A stretch of DNA of 64,000 bases from Cepaea nemoralis. Taxonomy: Eukaryota > Mollusca > Gastropoda > Stylommatophora > Helicidae. Position numbers and translations under genes: made by a program. The notes under the pieces are model-generated. The model ran no database searches and was not told where the DNA came from. It saw only the letters and a program-made list of their open reading frames with translations. This document shows, in pieces, positions 32,660 through 45,079 of the stretch (position 1 is its first letter; every line of letters begins with the position of its first letter). Location: positions 174,501-238,500 of the forward strand of contig JACEFZ010027774.1 in the NCBI GenBank assembly GCA_014155875.1. Reading direction: 5' to 3'.

Positions 32660-33710
32660 TTCGATCCTAGACTAGCTGCCAACCAAGACTTAGGGCCTGG
32701 TCTGCCCTGCCATGACACTTAGTCTTTAGGTTGGATTTCCTAGGATAAGGCTTCTAACCACCGCACCCACTACTAATTGCGCTTCTCCGTCCGATGTCGT
32801 TAGCACAATGTGGGATGTCGGATTAGGTCAGCACCGCCCACCATACATACGGCGCTAACAGACAACAGGTAGTTCCGTCTAGGACTAAGACATGACAGAA
32901 AACATGATTAGATAAATATATACATATATCAGAGAGGTCGAGAAATGTCATAATGGTCTCACCGCTGGAGAAAGGGAAATTCCCAACTGCTCCCCCAAAA
33001 AGATATGGTAAAAGATAGGAAACGTGTGCGAATATGGGGCAAATACAGCCCTGGGATTGGGTTAAGTGGACAGCTCTGCAGCTCAGCAGAGCAGATGAAC
33101 AATGGGAAATTGTAAGAAACTTCATCCATCAAGCAAGCATTGAGATATTAACGGAAAGAAAACAAAAAACTGAGACAAAATTAATTGATTAAGTGCCGAA
33201 ATGTGACCTTCCATTTGGACACAAGGACGATATATCGTCAAACTAGGGTCATCTTGATATGTGTTTTGTTTCGTGGTATCTTCAGTAATTTCAATGCTCA
33301 ATGAACGCAAACTGACATTATAATACTTGCTCATTTGATTGTGTATCGTGTTTGATCCAAGCCTACTATTTGCCTTGTACACTGATTCGATTAATGACTA
33401 AAGAAAGTTTAAATCTGATAGACACAAAAATAGAAATATCAACAAAACTGCTGAATTATATTTACAACATTGTATTTATGGCTCTGTCTAAAAAAAGATA
33501 TAGGAACTATTTAATGCGAGGAATTTCGTACACGAAACAATATAAATAATTTCAGCAAACTTCTATTCATAATTATGATGAGAAGAACAAATAGGGAACT
33601 AAGAATAGAAATTAGTGAATAACAGTAAGGGTTTGTGGAAAGGAAAGGTAGAAACAATGCGAATTGCACTTTGGGTACACTTTTAGAGAGATCAATAGAC
33701 ACAGACAGAC
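32660..33710. other. Unassigned AT-rich stretch
   Basis: Short frames (for example 33122-33382 minus, 33352-33549 plus) lack recognisable domains. No repeat partner is evident in the window. Confidence 0.35.
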
Positions 33711-33902
33711 ATATTTGAATAACGAAGACACAAACAATAGATTGCACGATTTATTGCCTGGCATATTTCGCTGCATCTCGTCAGGTACATACTGCAGAAA
33801 TCACACAACTTACGTGAAATTAACTAGATAAATCCTTCAAGTTGAAATATACACAATTTCGCACAGTAATGTCGATTGTCTACCACGGTAATTTTAAGCT
33901 GA

Positions 33903-35051
33903 CTAACATGTCTTTCTGTTACACAATTCTGGCTTGCGTTGATAGATCATAATTGCTTCTGCAAATTTTAACAAGCGAGTATTCTGTGTTCTAAACAACA
34001 CGCGAAATGCAGTGTCTCTGGACACAACATGGCGACTGGCGACAATGTGCCTGCCGATTGAAGACGCCGGGAGCTTCCGGTGTGTCGGCTCCTCGTGGCT
34101 ATCATCTCCTGTGTGTTGTATCTTGTTGACCCATTGAGGTATGTGTTCTGACACCCGTTTGTTAAGCTGTCTCTCCCGTTCGGCCAATGTAAACGGCCTG
34201 GCATCTACATGTGAATTGGTAAATACAATTGTTTGTGGCGTACAGAGGAAGAGGCTCTTTGACTGTTGGTGTAGGAATGGGTACGGTTTTACATCTAATG
34301 ACTGGAGTTGCCGCACAGAATGTTCGACCTACTGCTGTAGTAAGCCGGTCTTGTAGACGTTGCATTACGTCATCCCCTCGAAAGGTTAGCTGGATGAATA
34401 CCTTGAGTTTAGGGACTGTAGTTACGTCTGCTTTGGGTTTGGGCTGTTGGCAATGGCGCTTTATAAATCCTGTGGAGTACCCATTCAGGTTTAAGACATT
34501 CTTCAGAGTTTCAAATTCCTCTGTCAGTGTGTCCTGGGTGCATATCTTTCTAGCACGGTCAAACAAGGTCCGTACTAAGCCCCGTTTGTACTGGACAGGT
34601 GTGAAGCTCTGAAAATTTAGGTATTGGCCAGTCCATGTTTCTTTGCGATACACCGATCTTTGAATTGTGCCGTCTGCTCTACGTCTCATTAGAATATCTA
34701 GGAACGGTAACGCTTCGTTGTGTTCGTGTTCCATAGATAGAGAGATGTTTTTTTATGCGTCTTGTTCATTCTGGCCTGAAACGATGTTGCTTGTAGCTCG
34801 TCTGTGGTGATAATTAGTATATCGTCCACATAACGCCGGTAAAAGGCCAAGTTGTTGATGTCTGAGGATCTCTTTTCTTCTAAGTGTGCCATGAAGATGT
34901 CCGCTAGAATAGGACCAAGAGGACTCCCCCATGGCCACTCCGTCAATTTGGCGGTATGACTTAGTTTGAAAATTGAATTGGATGTTGGCGGTACATAGTA
35001 GTAGTAGCCTCTCCACAGACGAGCTACAAGCAACATCGTTTCAGGCCACAA
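33903..35051 (-). pseudogene. Penelope-like RT (C-terminal part) and GIY-YIG endonuclease, left copy
   Basis: Frame 35051-34698 carries GSPLGPILADIFMAHLE and FYRRYVDDILI, the RT palm of Penelope-like elements. After a frameshift near 34745, frame 34734-34162 gives LPFLDILMRR and a linker ending IYQFTCRCQAVYIGRTGE, the GIY-YIG core. A further frameshift near 34170 leads to the rest of the nuclease (NKRVSEHIPQWV, KFAEAIMIYQRKPELC) and a stop at 33903. The N-terminal RT fingers are missing because the copy is truncated at the junction at about 35017; the track frame beyond that reads into the other arm. Confidence 0.8.
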
Positions 35052-35938
35052 TGAACAAGACGCATAAAAAACATCTCTCTATCTATGGAACACGAACACA
35101 ACGAAGCGTTACCGTTCCTAGATATTCTAATGGAGACGTAGAGCAGACGGCACAATTCAAAGATCGGTGTATCGCAAAGAAACATGGACTGGCCAATACC
35201 TAAATTTTCAGAGCTTCACACCTGTCCAGTACAAACGGGGCTTAGTACGGACCTTGTTTGACCGTGCTAGAAAGATATGCACCCAGGACACACTGACAGA
35301 GGAATTTGAAACTCTGAAGAATGTCTTAAACCTGAATGGGTACTCCACAGGATTTATAAAGCGCCATTGCCAACAGCCCAACCCAAAGCAGACGTAACTA
35401 CAGTCCCTAAACTCAAGGTATTCATCCAGCTAACCTTTCGAGGGGATGACGTAATGCAACGTCTTCAAGACCGGCTTACTACAGCAGTAGGTCGAACATT
35501 CTGTGCGGCAACTCCAGTCATTAGATGTAAAACCGTACCCATTCCTACACCAACAGTCAAAGAGCCTCTTCCTCTGTACGCCACAAACAATTGTATTACC
35601 AATTCACATGTAGATGCCAGGCCGTTTACATTGGCCGAACGGAGAGACAGCTTAACAAACGGGTGTCAGAACACATACCTCAATGGGTCAACAAGATACA
35701 ACACACAGGAGATGATAGCCACGAGGAGCCGACACACCGGAAAGCTCCGGCGTCTTCAATCGGCAGGCACATTGTCGCCAGTCGCCATGTTGTGTCCAGA
35801 GACACTGCATTTCGCGTGTTGTTTAGAACACAGAATACTCGCTTGTTAAAATTTGCAGAAGCAATTATGATCTATCAACGCAAGCCAGAATTGTGTAAAC
35901 AGAAAGACATGTTAGTCAGCTTAAAATTACCGTGGTAG
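35018..35938 (+). pseudogene. Penelope-like RT tail and GIY-YIG endonuclease, right copy
   Basis: It begins at DELQATSFQA, directly after the position of the YVDD box, so no catalytic RT motif remains. The linker (SVYRKETWTGQYLNF-type coding in the second frame) and GIY-YIG region (YQFTCRCQAVYIGRTERQ in frame 35591-35938) follow, with a stop at about 35938. At least three frame changes separate the pieces. It mirrors the left copy base for base apart from a few substitutions and indels. Confidence 0.8.
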
Positions 35939-36109
35939 ACAATCGACATTACTGTGCGAAATTGTGTATATTTCAACTTGAAGGATTTATCTAGTTAATT
36001 TCACGTAAGTTGTGTGATTTCTGCAGTATGTACCTGACGAGATGCAGCGAAATATGCCAGGCAATAAATCGTGCAATCTATTGTTTGTGTCTTCGTTATT
36101 CAAAGACAG

Positions 36110-36780
36110 ACATATATTTGTGCGTTATAGTCGTAGGAACTCCTACGTGGAGCAAACCAGGGGGGGAGGGCGCTTCCGATCATCAGAAGCAAAAAACCCC
36201 CTTCCCCAGCATGCGGACCATTAATTTTTTAAATGCTTTTTTTGGGGGCGATCCCGCCGGGGTCATGACTCCGGCGTCTGTCCCCTGGCGTGGAGACGTT
36301 CGGTCATTTTAATTATCCCTGATGTTAAGCTTGTCCCTTTGCTGTTATCTTGTCCATTCTCAAGCCCTCCCTCCCTCGGTGGGGAGAGCCCGTGCAGCCA
36401 GTGCCTGCCCCTTGGCACGTTTGGTCGTGTGATGCGAGCTTCATCCCCCGCCACGGCCTCTGTCGCCTCCATACGTCTCGGCTGCCATGTGCCTTCCCCG
36501 TGCCCCGTTCACGGCGCTGCACCCCGCTAGGAAGCCGGACCTTCCTCTCTCTTCGTAACCACCACTTGGTCTGTCTGAAACTGACTAGACCACATAGTAC
36601 GCAAATCGCGTGAAAACGTGAGGTGTTGGTTATTATTCAGGCTTGTTAACTTGCGCTCGGTCTGAGTGCGACATAGGTCGATTATCGCTATCTTATAGAG
36701 GTTGGCCGTCGGCCGACATTTGTGTGATTGACTGCACTCAGGCCTACCACTCACGCTGGGAGGACTGGCTAAAGAACTAA
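36110..36780. other. GC-rich stretch, possibly 5' region of a LINE
   Basis: Clearly GC-richer than its surroundings (for example 36240-36540), with overlapping short frames on both strands and no domain. It leads into a LINE-like 3' tail at 36.95 kb. An internally deleted LINE (5' region joined to tail) is one reading; I cannot confirm it. Confidence 0.35.
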
Positions 36781-36950
36781 CACGAGCCGCTGTAAAGTTC
36801 GTGGTCTTGATTGAGAAATTGTTGGTATTGCGGTTCTGAAACTTATTCTAATCTAGGTTGCGACAGTTCCGCAGCTAGCACGAGGCCTTTTCGGCAGCCT
36901 CAGAAAGTTGTTTCTGGGCCCGGGCCCTTCAATCAATCAATCAATCATGT
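36781..36950 (+). repeat. LINE/SINE 3' end with (CAAT)n tail
   Basis: Ends GGGCCCTTCAATCAATCAATCAATC, the tail type of the RNH-LINE copies at 19.9 and 60.7 kb. The preceding sequence does not encode their RNase H. Confidence 0.45.
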
Positions 36951-37194
36951 GCCATGCCGGAAAGCGTGGGCGGTCATGACTCGCCATTTCACTCGATCAC
37001 CAGCGTTGGGCCCTTGCTCGTCCTTTAATGCCCATTCGTTTCAGCACATCAAACACGGAGTAGGAGACAAGACCCCTCGGTCCTACCCAAAGAATTTAAT
37101 AAGAAGAAAGCGATCAGAATGTTGGGAGTTAATAAACATCATGGCAAAGATCGCAGAATAATAACCAAAAAAAATTTTCTGCAGTAAATTTAGA

Positions 37195-37450
37195 GTTAAA
37201 AGTTAATTGCATATCCTTTACAGGACGTCGCACTCAACCCCAGCATTGTGTGCTATTAGTGATCTCTTGGCAAGTTTACGTTCAGTATTTTGCAATTTGC
37301 TTACTGAACGACTGGCCCCCATACAATTTCTTTAAAAAAACCAAAGCTAGGGCTTTCTGCTCCCAAAATCGTCCGCATCTGTGTTTCGAACGCGGTATGT
37401 GGGATTACAAACTGCGCCCATAACCTCTTCGTCACGGTGCGGCAGATTTA
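37195..37450 (-). repeat. tRNA-derived SINE (SINE-A), minus strand
   Basis: The minus strand shows GTTCGAAACACAGATGC (about 37385), TTCAGTAAGCAAATTGC and CATATCCTTT/GTTAATT ends as in the family. Diverged. Confidence 0.6.
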
Positions 37451-37489
37451 GAGTACAATTTAACTTTGGGAATCTTTGTTGTTTTTAGT

Positions 37490-38273
37490 CGCCTTGGGGT
37501 TTTAAAAATGTTAACGTTGATGGTTATTTTAAAAGTTAGTCGCCTTCATTTAAAATGTTAACGTTAATGCGTTATTTAAAGTTAGTCGCCTTCATGTTAA
37601 AAATGTTAACGTTAAATTGGTTATATTATAGTTTTTCTTTTCATGTTAAAAATGTTAACGCTTATGCGTTATATTATAGTTAGTCGCCTTCATTTTAAAA
37701 ATTTTAAACCCTTGATGGGTTTATATTAAAGTTAGTCGCCTTCATGTTAAAATGTTAACGTTGATGCGTTATTTATGTTAGTCGCCTTCATGTTAAAAAT
37801 GTTAACGATTGACGGAGTTATATTATAGTTAGTCCCTTCATGTTAAAAATGTTAACGCTGATGCGTTATATTATAGTTAGTCGACTTCATGTTAAAAATA
37901 TTAACGTTGATGGGTTATATTATAGTTAGTCGCCTTTATGTTAAAATGTTAACGTTGATGCGTTATATTATAGTTAGTCGCCTTCATGTTAAAAATGTTA
38001 ACGTTGATGGGTATATTATAGTTAGTCGCCTTTATGTTAAAATGTTAACGTTGATGGGTTATATTAATAGTTAGTCGCCTTCATTTTAAAAATTGTAACG
38101 TTGATGCTTTATATTATAGTTAGTCGCCTTCATGTTAAAAATGTTAACGTTGATGCGTTATATTATAGTTAGTCGCCTTCATGTTAAAAATGTTAACGTT
38201 AATGAGTTATATTATAGTTAGTCGCCTTCATGTTAAAAATGTTAACGTTAGTTGAGTTATATTATAGTTAGTC
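37490..38273. repeat. 49-bp satellite, about 16 copies
   Basis: The unit is TTAGTCGCCTTCATGTTAAA then AATGTTAACGTTGATGCGTT and ATATTATAG. The left end (37490-37700) is more diverged than the right. It abuts the dispersed ORF repeat at 38275. Confidence 0.92.
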
Positions 38274-38274
38274 G

Positions 38275-38815
38275 AGGTTCCAACTTCACGGCAACGGTCG
38301 TCCCCATTATGCTCCATTCCTGTGCCAGTGAATACCACACAAAATGCTGCCCACTGTCCAATGTGAAAAGTGGAATAGGCAGGAGTCTCGGCTATCCAAA
38401 AGCCCGCACAGGTACACTGTGCATAATGCCGCCGTCAGAATGCCAACACATAATTTATCCACAAAAACCACAGTTCATCGTCGATGGACTCGGCAGTCAC
38501 CAGAACAACCTCACTGACCCGGGGTTTCTCACATGGCTTGGTCTTTTACCGCAGGGCGACCAGCCGAAAGTGTCGCATAAAACACGAACTCCGTAGCTAC
38601 AGCGCCGACTCCTAGAAGTTTCCTACAAAATGCACTCGTGAACCGAAAAGGCAAATCTGTCAATTCAGCAACAGCCGGTAGCCATTGTTCCGAACATGCA
38701 GGTCATTGTACAGGTCAGTTGTAAAAGCATTCCACTCGAATTTCACAGCTCGCAGTGTCGCCCACGCACTCACTCAGTAGCAAAGCGACGTTATTATTAT
38801 AACCTCCATCTAGTA
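38275..38815 (+). repeat. Dispersed ORF-containing repeat (copy 2)
   Basis: It starts GAGGTTCCAACTTCACGGCA and parallels 24135-23577 on the other strand throughout. The frame to 38596 encodes SCASEYHTKC, ARTGTLCIMPPSEC and DPGFLTW. It is then frameshifted relative to copy 1. Ends with ATAACCTCCAT. Family unknown. Confidence 0.55.
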
Positions 38816-38865
38816 TTCCTGGTCTCTCTTTGATGTCTCCCATTACTACTTCGCTAAAGAGAGAC

Positions 38866-38867
<2 letters not shown>

Positions 38868-38912
<45 letters not shown>

Positions 38913-38932
38913 ATGAGAGAGAGAGAGAGAGT
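38868..38932. repeat. (GA)n microsatellite
   Basis: GA dinucleotides with a few substitutions. Confidence 0.93.
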
Positions 38933-39261
38933 ACCACTACTTCTAGTGCACTGAACTGCTAGTCGGCATCAGCACACCGGAAGTTTAAGACCGAGTACTC
39001 TTATACATTCGGGAATGATAATCTCCTCTTTACTTCTGTTAGCAGGCGACGAACTCTAGCGACGAACCCTCTTTCGATGCGCTATCGACATTATCAGTGT
39101 GGTTCACTATCAACTACGCTAACCCGTCCCCTACCCTGCCGTATTAGGTTATACCTTTATACCCTTATAAAGTTATACCCTTATATAAGTTACCCTTATA
39201 AGGTTATACCCTTGAGAAGGTGCCACTCATTTTTACATTTGTTTTTCCGTTCACGGACGAC

Positions 39262-39475
39262 GATGTGGAGAAGGAGTTATGCACGCAATTCGCAATCCCG
39301 CATTCCGCGTTCCAAACACAGCTGCGGGCGATTTGGCAGCAGGCAGTGGTATGAGTGCCGGTCATTCAGAAAGCAATGGCAAACTAGCTGAACGTAAACA
39401 TCTCAACAAATAACAAACAGCCAAACTTGTTGGGGTTAACTGCGACGTTCTGTAAACGATATGCAACTAACTGAT
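39262..39475 (+). repeat. tRNA-derived SINE (SINE-A)
   Basis: GTGGAGAAGGAGTTATGCACGC as degenerate A-box, GCGTTCCAAACACAGC as degenerate B-box, TCAGAAAGCAATGGCAAACT in the body, TGCGACGTTCTGTAAACGAT at the 3' end. Just upstream (39145-39215) lies a short AGGTTATACCCTTATA repeat. Confidence 0.7.
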
Positions 39476-39796
39476 TTTTCCATTCACTGCAAAGTTGTAA
39501 CACTGGCTCGATATTATCCTTATCGATATCCTACGTTTGTTTTCTTCATATTTATGTCAAAGCCATTCCCATTCATTGGTTTCATAACTTGATTAACTAA
39601 TTCTGCATAAAGACAGCAAACCGTAGCCAGAAAAGATAACCTGAGTGCACAATGAAGACACCACCATATCGAATCAGCGGCCGTAGGACAGCACACTGCA
39701 CAGCGCAAGACCATGATCAATTGTCAACAGCTGAAAATGTATCGGAAATTGATTTTTGATGTGTTTGGGGCCAATAACCTACGCGTGGGTTTGGTA

Positions 39797-39799
<3 letters not shown>

Positions 39800-39881
<82 letters not shown>

Positions 39882-39893
39882 ATTTCTCTCATT
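39800..39893. repeat. (CT)n microsatellite
   Basis: CT dinucleotides with one break at 39847, then CTGT/GCCC-rich sequence to about 40000. Confidence 0.95.
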
Positions 39894-40489
39894 CTGTCTG
39901 TCTTTGTCTCTGTCTGTCTGTATGTATGTCTGCCAGCCAGCCTGCCCGCCCGACCACCCGTCCGTCAGCCCGCCCGCCCGCTTGCCCGTCTGTCTGTACT
40001 TGAGTTCATTGCCATAGTAAGGTGTGTTTGTATTTGGCTGATTCATGTCTCTAGCCTGCACACGCATGTGTTTAGATGAGTTGTTTTTATCATGGGCGTG
40101 GGTGTGTGTATTTCAGCTCTTTGACACTCAGCGTGTGTGTGTTTGGTTGAACTGTCTCTCCCACATGTACGTGTGGTTGATTGAACCTTATCGCTTCCTC
40201 GAATGTGTATTTGGTTTACCTTTCTCTCAAAATTATGTACGTGTTTATGTGTGTGTGTGTATGTGAGCGTGCGTAACATGATGTGTGTTTGTATACTTGT
40301 AAGTGAGCATTTAAGATTGTGATACTGGAACTGCTGTGTTGTGGACACAGCTCAATACATAATTATCAAACATTCTACCATTGACACAAGTGGACATTGG
40401 GACATGAACCAACTGGCCACAGCCACTGCTACATAACAAAACTGGTCAGAAAAATTGAGAATAGACAAGTCTGTGCAGTAAACATTATA

Positions 40490-42070
40490 TCATGGTAGGG
40501 CACTAAAGATTGTGTTATTACAATGGCCGGACACTAACCTTTGTCTTATGATCATGGCCGGACACTAAACAATGTGTTATGAACATGGCCGAACACTAAA
40601 ATTTGTGTATGAACATGCTCTAACACTAAACATTATATTATGATCATGGCCGGACACTAAACATTATATTATGATCATGGCCGGACACTAAACATTGTGT
40701 TATGTCATGGCCGGAAATTAAACAATTTTTATGAACATGCTCTGACACTATACATTATGTTATGAATCCGGAATGACACTAAACATTGTGTTGGAACATG
40801 ACGACACTAAACATTGTGTTGTGAACATGATGACACTAAACATTGTGTTGGAACATGACGACACTAAACCCTGTGTTATGAACATGAAGACACTAAACAT
40901 TGTGTTGGAACATGACGACACTAAACATTGTGTTGTGAACATGATGACACTAAACATTGTGTTATGAACATGATGACTCTAAACATTGTGTTATGAACAT
41001 GATGACACTAAACATTGTGTTGGAACATGATGACACTAAACATTGTGTTATGAACATGATGATACTAAACATTGTGTTATGAACATGATGACACTAAACA
41101 TTGTGTTATGAACATGATGACACTAAACATTGTGTTATGAACATGATGACACTAAACATTGTGTTATGAACATGATGACACTAAACATTGTGTTGGAACA
41201 TGATGACACTAAACATTGTGTTATGAACATGATGACACTAAACATTGTGTTATGAACATGATGACACTAAACATTGTGTTATGAACATGATGACACTAAA
41301 CATTGTGTTATGAACATAATGACACTAACATTGTGTTATGAACATGATGACACTTAAACATTGTGTTATGAACATGATGACACTAAACATTGTGTTATGA
41401 ACATGATGACACTAAACATTGTGTTGGAACATGATGACACTAAACATTGTGTTATGAACATGATGACACTAAACATTGTGTTGGAACATGATGACACTAA
41501 ACATTGTGTTGGAACATGACGACACTAAACATTGTGTTGTGAACATGATGACACTAAACATTGTGTTGTGAACATGATGACACTAAACATTGTGTTGCGA
41601 ACATGATGACACTAAACATTGTGTTATGAACATGATGACACTAAACATTGTGTTATGAACATGATGACACTAAACATTGTGTTATGAACATGATGACACT
41701 AAACATTGTGTTATGAACATGATGACACTAAACATTGTGTTGTGAACATGATGCCACTAAACATTGTGCTGTGAACATGATGACACTAAACAAGGTGTTG
41801 TGAACATGATGACACTAAACATTGTGTTTGAACATGATGACACTAAACATTGTGTTATGAACATGATGACACTAAACATTGTGTTATGAACATGATGACA
41901 CTAAACATTGTGTTGTGAACATGATGACACTAAACAGTGTGTTGTGAACATGATGACACTAAACATTGTGTTATGAACATGATGACACTAAACATTGTGT
42001 TGTGAACATTATGACACTAAACAAAGTGTTGTGAACATGATGACACTAAACATTGTGTTATGAACATGAA
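40490..42070. repeat. 29-bp satellite, about 50 copies
   Basis: The unit is GAACATGATGACACTAAACA then TTGTGTTAT, with frequent 28-bp variants (TTGGAACATG). The core 40780-42070 is highly homogeneous. The left edge (40490-40780) shows a related older variant with GGCCGGACACTAAAC. Confidence 0.95.
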
Positions 42071-42990
42071 CTAAGTATTATGTTATGAACATAAATGGAC
42101 ACTACAAATCGTGTTATGATCATAATTGGACTTAGTGTCCAAGCTGTGATATGATTATGACTGGACACACAATCGTGATATGATCATATTAGAATACTAA
42201 ACATTGTGATATGAATATGTTAGGACTCTAGACAGTATATTTACAGGACTACACACAGAAACACTAAATATTCTACTATTGATTAAACAAAGACACTAAA
42301 CATTCTGCAAAAGCACAACTTATCATTAAATAATGTAACTTAAACATTATTGGACACATCAGGAACTAAAAATTACAATCTAGTCATATCTAGACACAAG
42401 AAGACAAAACAATACAGTCTGGGCATGCCTGTAGACACGACATTAAACATTACAATATGGACATTAATGTAGACATGAACACTAAACATTACAATCTAGA
42501 CTTGACTGTAGACGTGAACACTAAACATTACAATCTAGCCATGACTGATGACATTAACACTAAACATTACAATCTTCATATGTCAGGGACACATGTTCAT
42601 TAAACATTCCAATCTAGGACATGACTGCAGTTTAGATATAAATATTAAACTTTACAATCTGGGCAAGACTGTAGTATAGATATGAATATTAAACATTACA
42701 ATATAGACATGACTGTATACTTGAACACTAGACATTATAATCTGTATAATGTCTGGGCACATGTTCACTAAATATTCCAATCTAGACAAAAACTGTAGAA
42801 ATTAATAATAAACATTACAATCTAGACAAGGCTGAACACATGTTTACTAAACATTCCAATCTGCGTATGTCTGGACACATGTTCACTAAACATTCTAATC
42901 TAGACATGACTGTTGACATAAACAATAAACATTATAATCTGCATATATCTGGACAAATGTTCACTAAACATTACAATCTTGGACAGCCAG
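42070..42990. repeat. Diverged continuation of the 29-bp satellite, about 40-bp units
   Basis: The theme is ACTAAACATTACAATCTAGACATGACTGTAGACATGAAC. It keeps the ACTAAACATT core of the 29-mer but with longer, decayed spacing. Confidence 0.75.
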
Positions 42991-43204
42991 GCAACAAGTA
43001 CGAATCGTGTATACATTCAGACTTACACGCTGTCATGCCAGGTTGTCTGCTAGCATTTCGTCACTTTGTGAAAGAAACATTAACCAGTCCTGGGGCACAT
43101 TCTGCAGAGAAATTGAAGAAAACGACAAGTGATATATAGCCAATACATTACAAAGTTATACATAACCAAAAACTTCACAAAGATATACATAACCGATTGA
43201 TAAC

Positions 43205-43206
<2 letters not shown>

Positions 43207-43252
<46 letters not shown>
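43207..43252. repeat. (TA)n microsatellite
   Basis: About 46 bp of TA. Confidence 0.97.
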
Positions 43253-43256
<4 letters not shown>

Positions 43257-43294
43257 ACCGTTAGATAATATATAACCGAAACATTAAACAATAT

Positions 43295-44749
43295 GGAGTG
43301 AGTACACATCTAACAAATGTAGAAGCTTATACAACAACAGTGAATGCATAGTCAGAGCAACTGGAGGACACTCAGAACCCTTCACTGTAAGATCCGCAGT
43401 ACGACAAGGTTTGTGTCCTGTCCACTCTCTTGTTCATATCATATATAGACAACATATGTAAAGAAACCAGCCAAACAGAGACCGCAAGAACACCGCATGA
43501 CGAGAACACAGAAGAAGAACCATTTGCAAATCTAACCATTAGAGAACTCCTGCTTGCGGACGACCAAGCACTAATAGCAAAATCAGAAGCTGAATTACAA
43601 GACCACATGAATAGTCTAAACGAAATGTGTAGGGAACATAACATGAAAATTAGCACAAAGTAAAACAGCCTGGTAAACAGCCTGAGGTAATGACTATAAC
43701 TAAAGAAGAAAAAGCAACAACGATTCACCTAAATCATAGTTCCCAAGCTTTTCAAGCAGAGGGCCATATCTACTATTATCGGCAGTTAAGCGGGCCACAA
43801 CGTTATAAAATTATAAAAGTCTTGCAATATCATTCTTATCTTGCTTAACTTAAATTTTAAATCCCTTTCGAAAATCGCTATTAATGTAATTAATTTACAA
43901 TTGTAACTGTTCTTCATAACCAGTTACTTAAGTTCAGATGCCAGTTTATCAATGTCTGGGCACAAATCTGTCGTGCCCAAAGCCATAAGCGCAGCTAGGT
44001 TACTGTCGGTGAGTCTGGAACGATGCTTGTTTTTTTTTTTTATAATGGTCATTGTGAAAAATGACTGCTGGAGGCCTCGCGTGCCACTTTTTGACAGCTT
44101 GCGGGCCACAAGTGGCCCGCGGGCCGTGGTTTGGGAACCTCTGACCTAAATGAACATCCCTTGAAACAAGTAAAGAGTTTCATGTACCTAGGAAAGTATA
44201 ATGTCATCAAGTGGTAAATCAGAAGACGAGAACGAAAATAGATGCAATAAGTAAAACCAACTCATTGGACAAATGGCACCAATACTAAAGAACAAACATG
44301 TATCAATAACTACCAAGAAAGCACTTTACAACACAATCTTCCTACCAACTCTATGTTACCAATGCCAAACCTGGACAGTGACGGAAAAAGAGAAAAGAAA
44401 ACTCACAACAACAGAAATGATATTCCTGAGAAGAATACTTAATGTATCAAGAAGAGATATGATCAGAAATGAAGAAATCAGGACTAAAGTGGGGGTTATA
44501 GCAGCACTAGATTTTATTAGAAGGCAGCAAGTCAAATGGTTTGGCCATGCAAGTAGGTTACCAACTAACAGTATACCACAACAAGCAGTGATGTACAGAC
44601 CAGAGGGAAGCAGAGGAAGACGCCGACCACATAAACGATGGACGCAGGGAATAACAGAGTCCATGGGAATATCGATATATGAAACCCATAAGCGGGCACT
44701 TCCCCGCTGTTTATACTTCACCTCGACACGGCAAGGTACAAGAGGAACA

Positions 44750-44755
<6 letters not shown>
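43295..44755 (+). pseudogene. LINE-B (APE-type non-LTR element), RT tail and C terminus, split by a hAT remnant
   Basis: 43295-43726 matches the RT of the minus-strand copy at 61.7-62.1 kb (SLYNNSECIVRATGG; ANLTIRELLLADDQALIAKSEAELQDHMNSL, where L-ADD is the RT catalytic box). After a 409-bp insertion, 44152-44752 continues with VKSFMYLG, then LYNTIFLPTLCYQCQTW, VKWFGHASRLPTNS and GRRRPHKRWTQGI, the C-terminal domain. Several stops and frameshifts break the frame. A (TA)n tract follows at 44752. Confidence 0.8.
43735..44143 (-). mobile_element. hAT remnant, 409 bp, with 8-bp target duplication
   Basis: The flanks are ACCTAAAT on both sides (43727-43734 and 44144-44151), an exact 8-bp duplication. 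The ends are CATAGTTCCCAAGC and, inverted, CAGAGGTTCCCAAAC. The minus-strand frame 44109-43924 encodes KHRSRLTDSNLAALMALGTT, resembling the C-terminal end of hAT transposases of the ZBED type. So it is a deletion derivative, not a pure MITE. It interrupts LINE-B. Confidence 0.85.

Positions 44756-44822
<67 letters not shown>
44752..44822. repeat. (TA)n microsatellite
   Basis: About 70 bp of TA. The translated minus-strand YI repeat is an artefact. Confidence 0.97.
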
Positions 44823-44823
<1 letters not shown>

Positions 44824-45079
44824 CCGATACATAGCAAAGTTAGTTGCATGTCCTTTACATGACGTTGTATTCAACCCCATCATTTACCGACAGTCTGTGA
44901 TTTACTAGGAAATCTATAACACATACGACAACAAGAAAATCTTTGAGAATCTTTTTTTCCCGTCGTCATATGTAATGACTATACGCTAAGTAAACACTGT
45001 CATTACTGCCTACAGTACCTTGCGATGTAAGACAGGAAGGTCATGAACTTATGGAGATAAGGTCGCCTGGCTAGTGCAT

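Larger units (their letters stand above)
33715..36105. mobile_element. Two Penelope-like elements fused head to head (inverted repeat)
   Basis: The left arm (33715 to about 35017, minus strand) and right arm (about 35018-36105, plus strand) are near-identical inverted copies. Each runs from the end of RT through GIY-YIG to a shared 3' flank (TTGTTTGTGTCTTCGTTATT in each). The left copy reaches further 5' and includes the YVDD box; the right copy starts just after it. There are only a few differences between arms, so the duplication is young. Partial inverted or tandem copies are usual for Penelope-like elements. Confidence 0.85.

Noticed and set aside
37495..38275. Repeated GTTAACGTT motifs as an origin or regulatory array
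   Set aside because: Explained by the 49-bp satellite; nothing indicates function.
40490..42070. 29-bp repeats suggested a CRISPR-like array
   Set aside because: Units are contiguous with no spacers.
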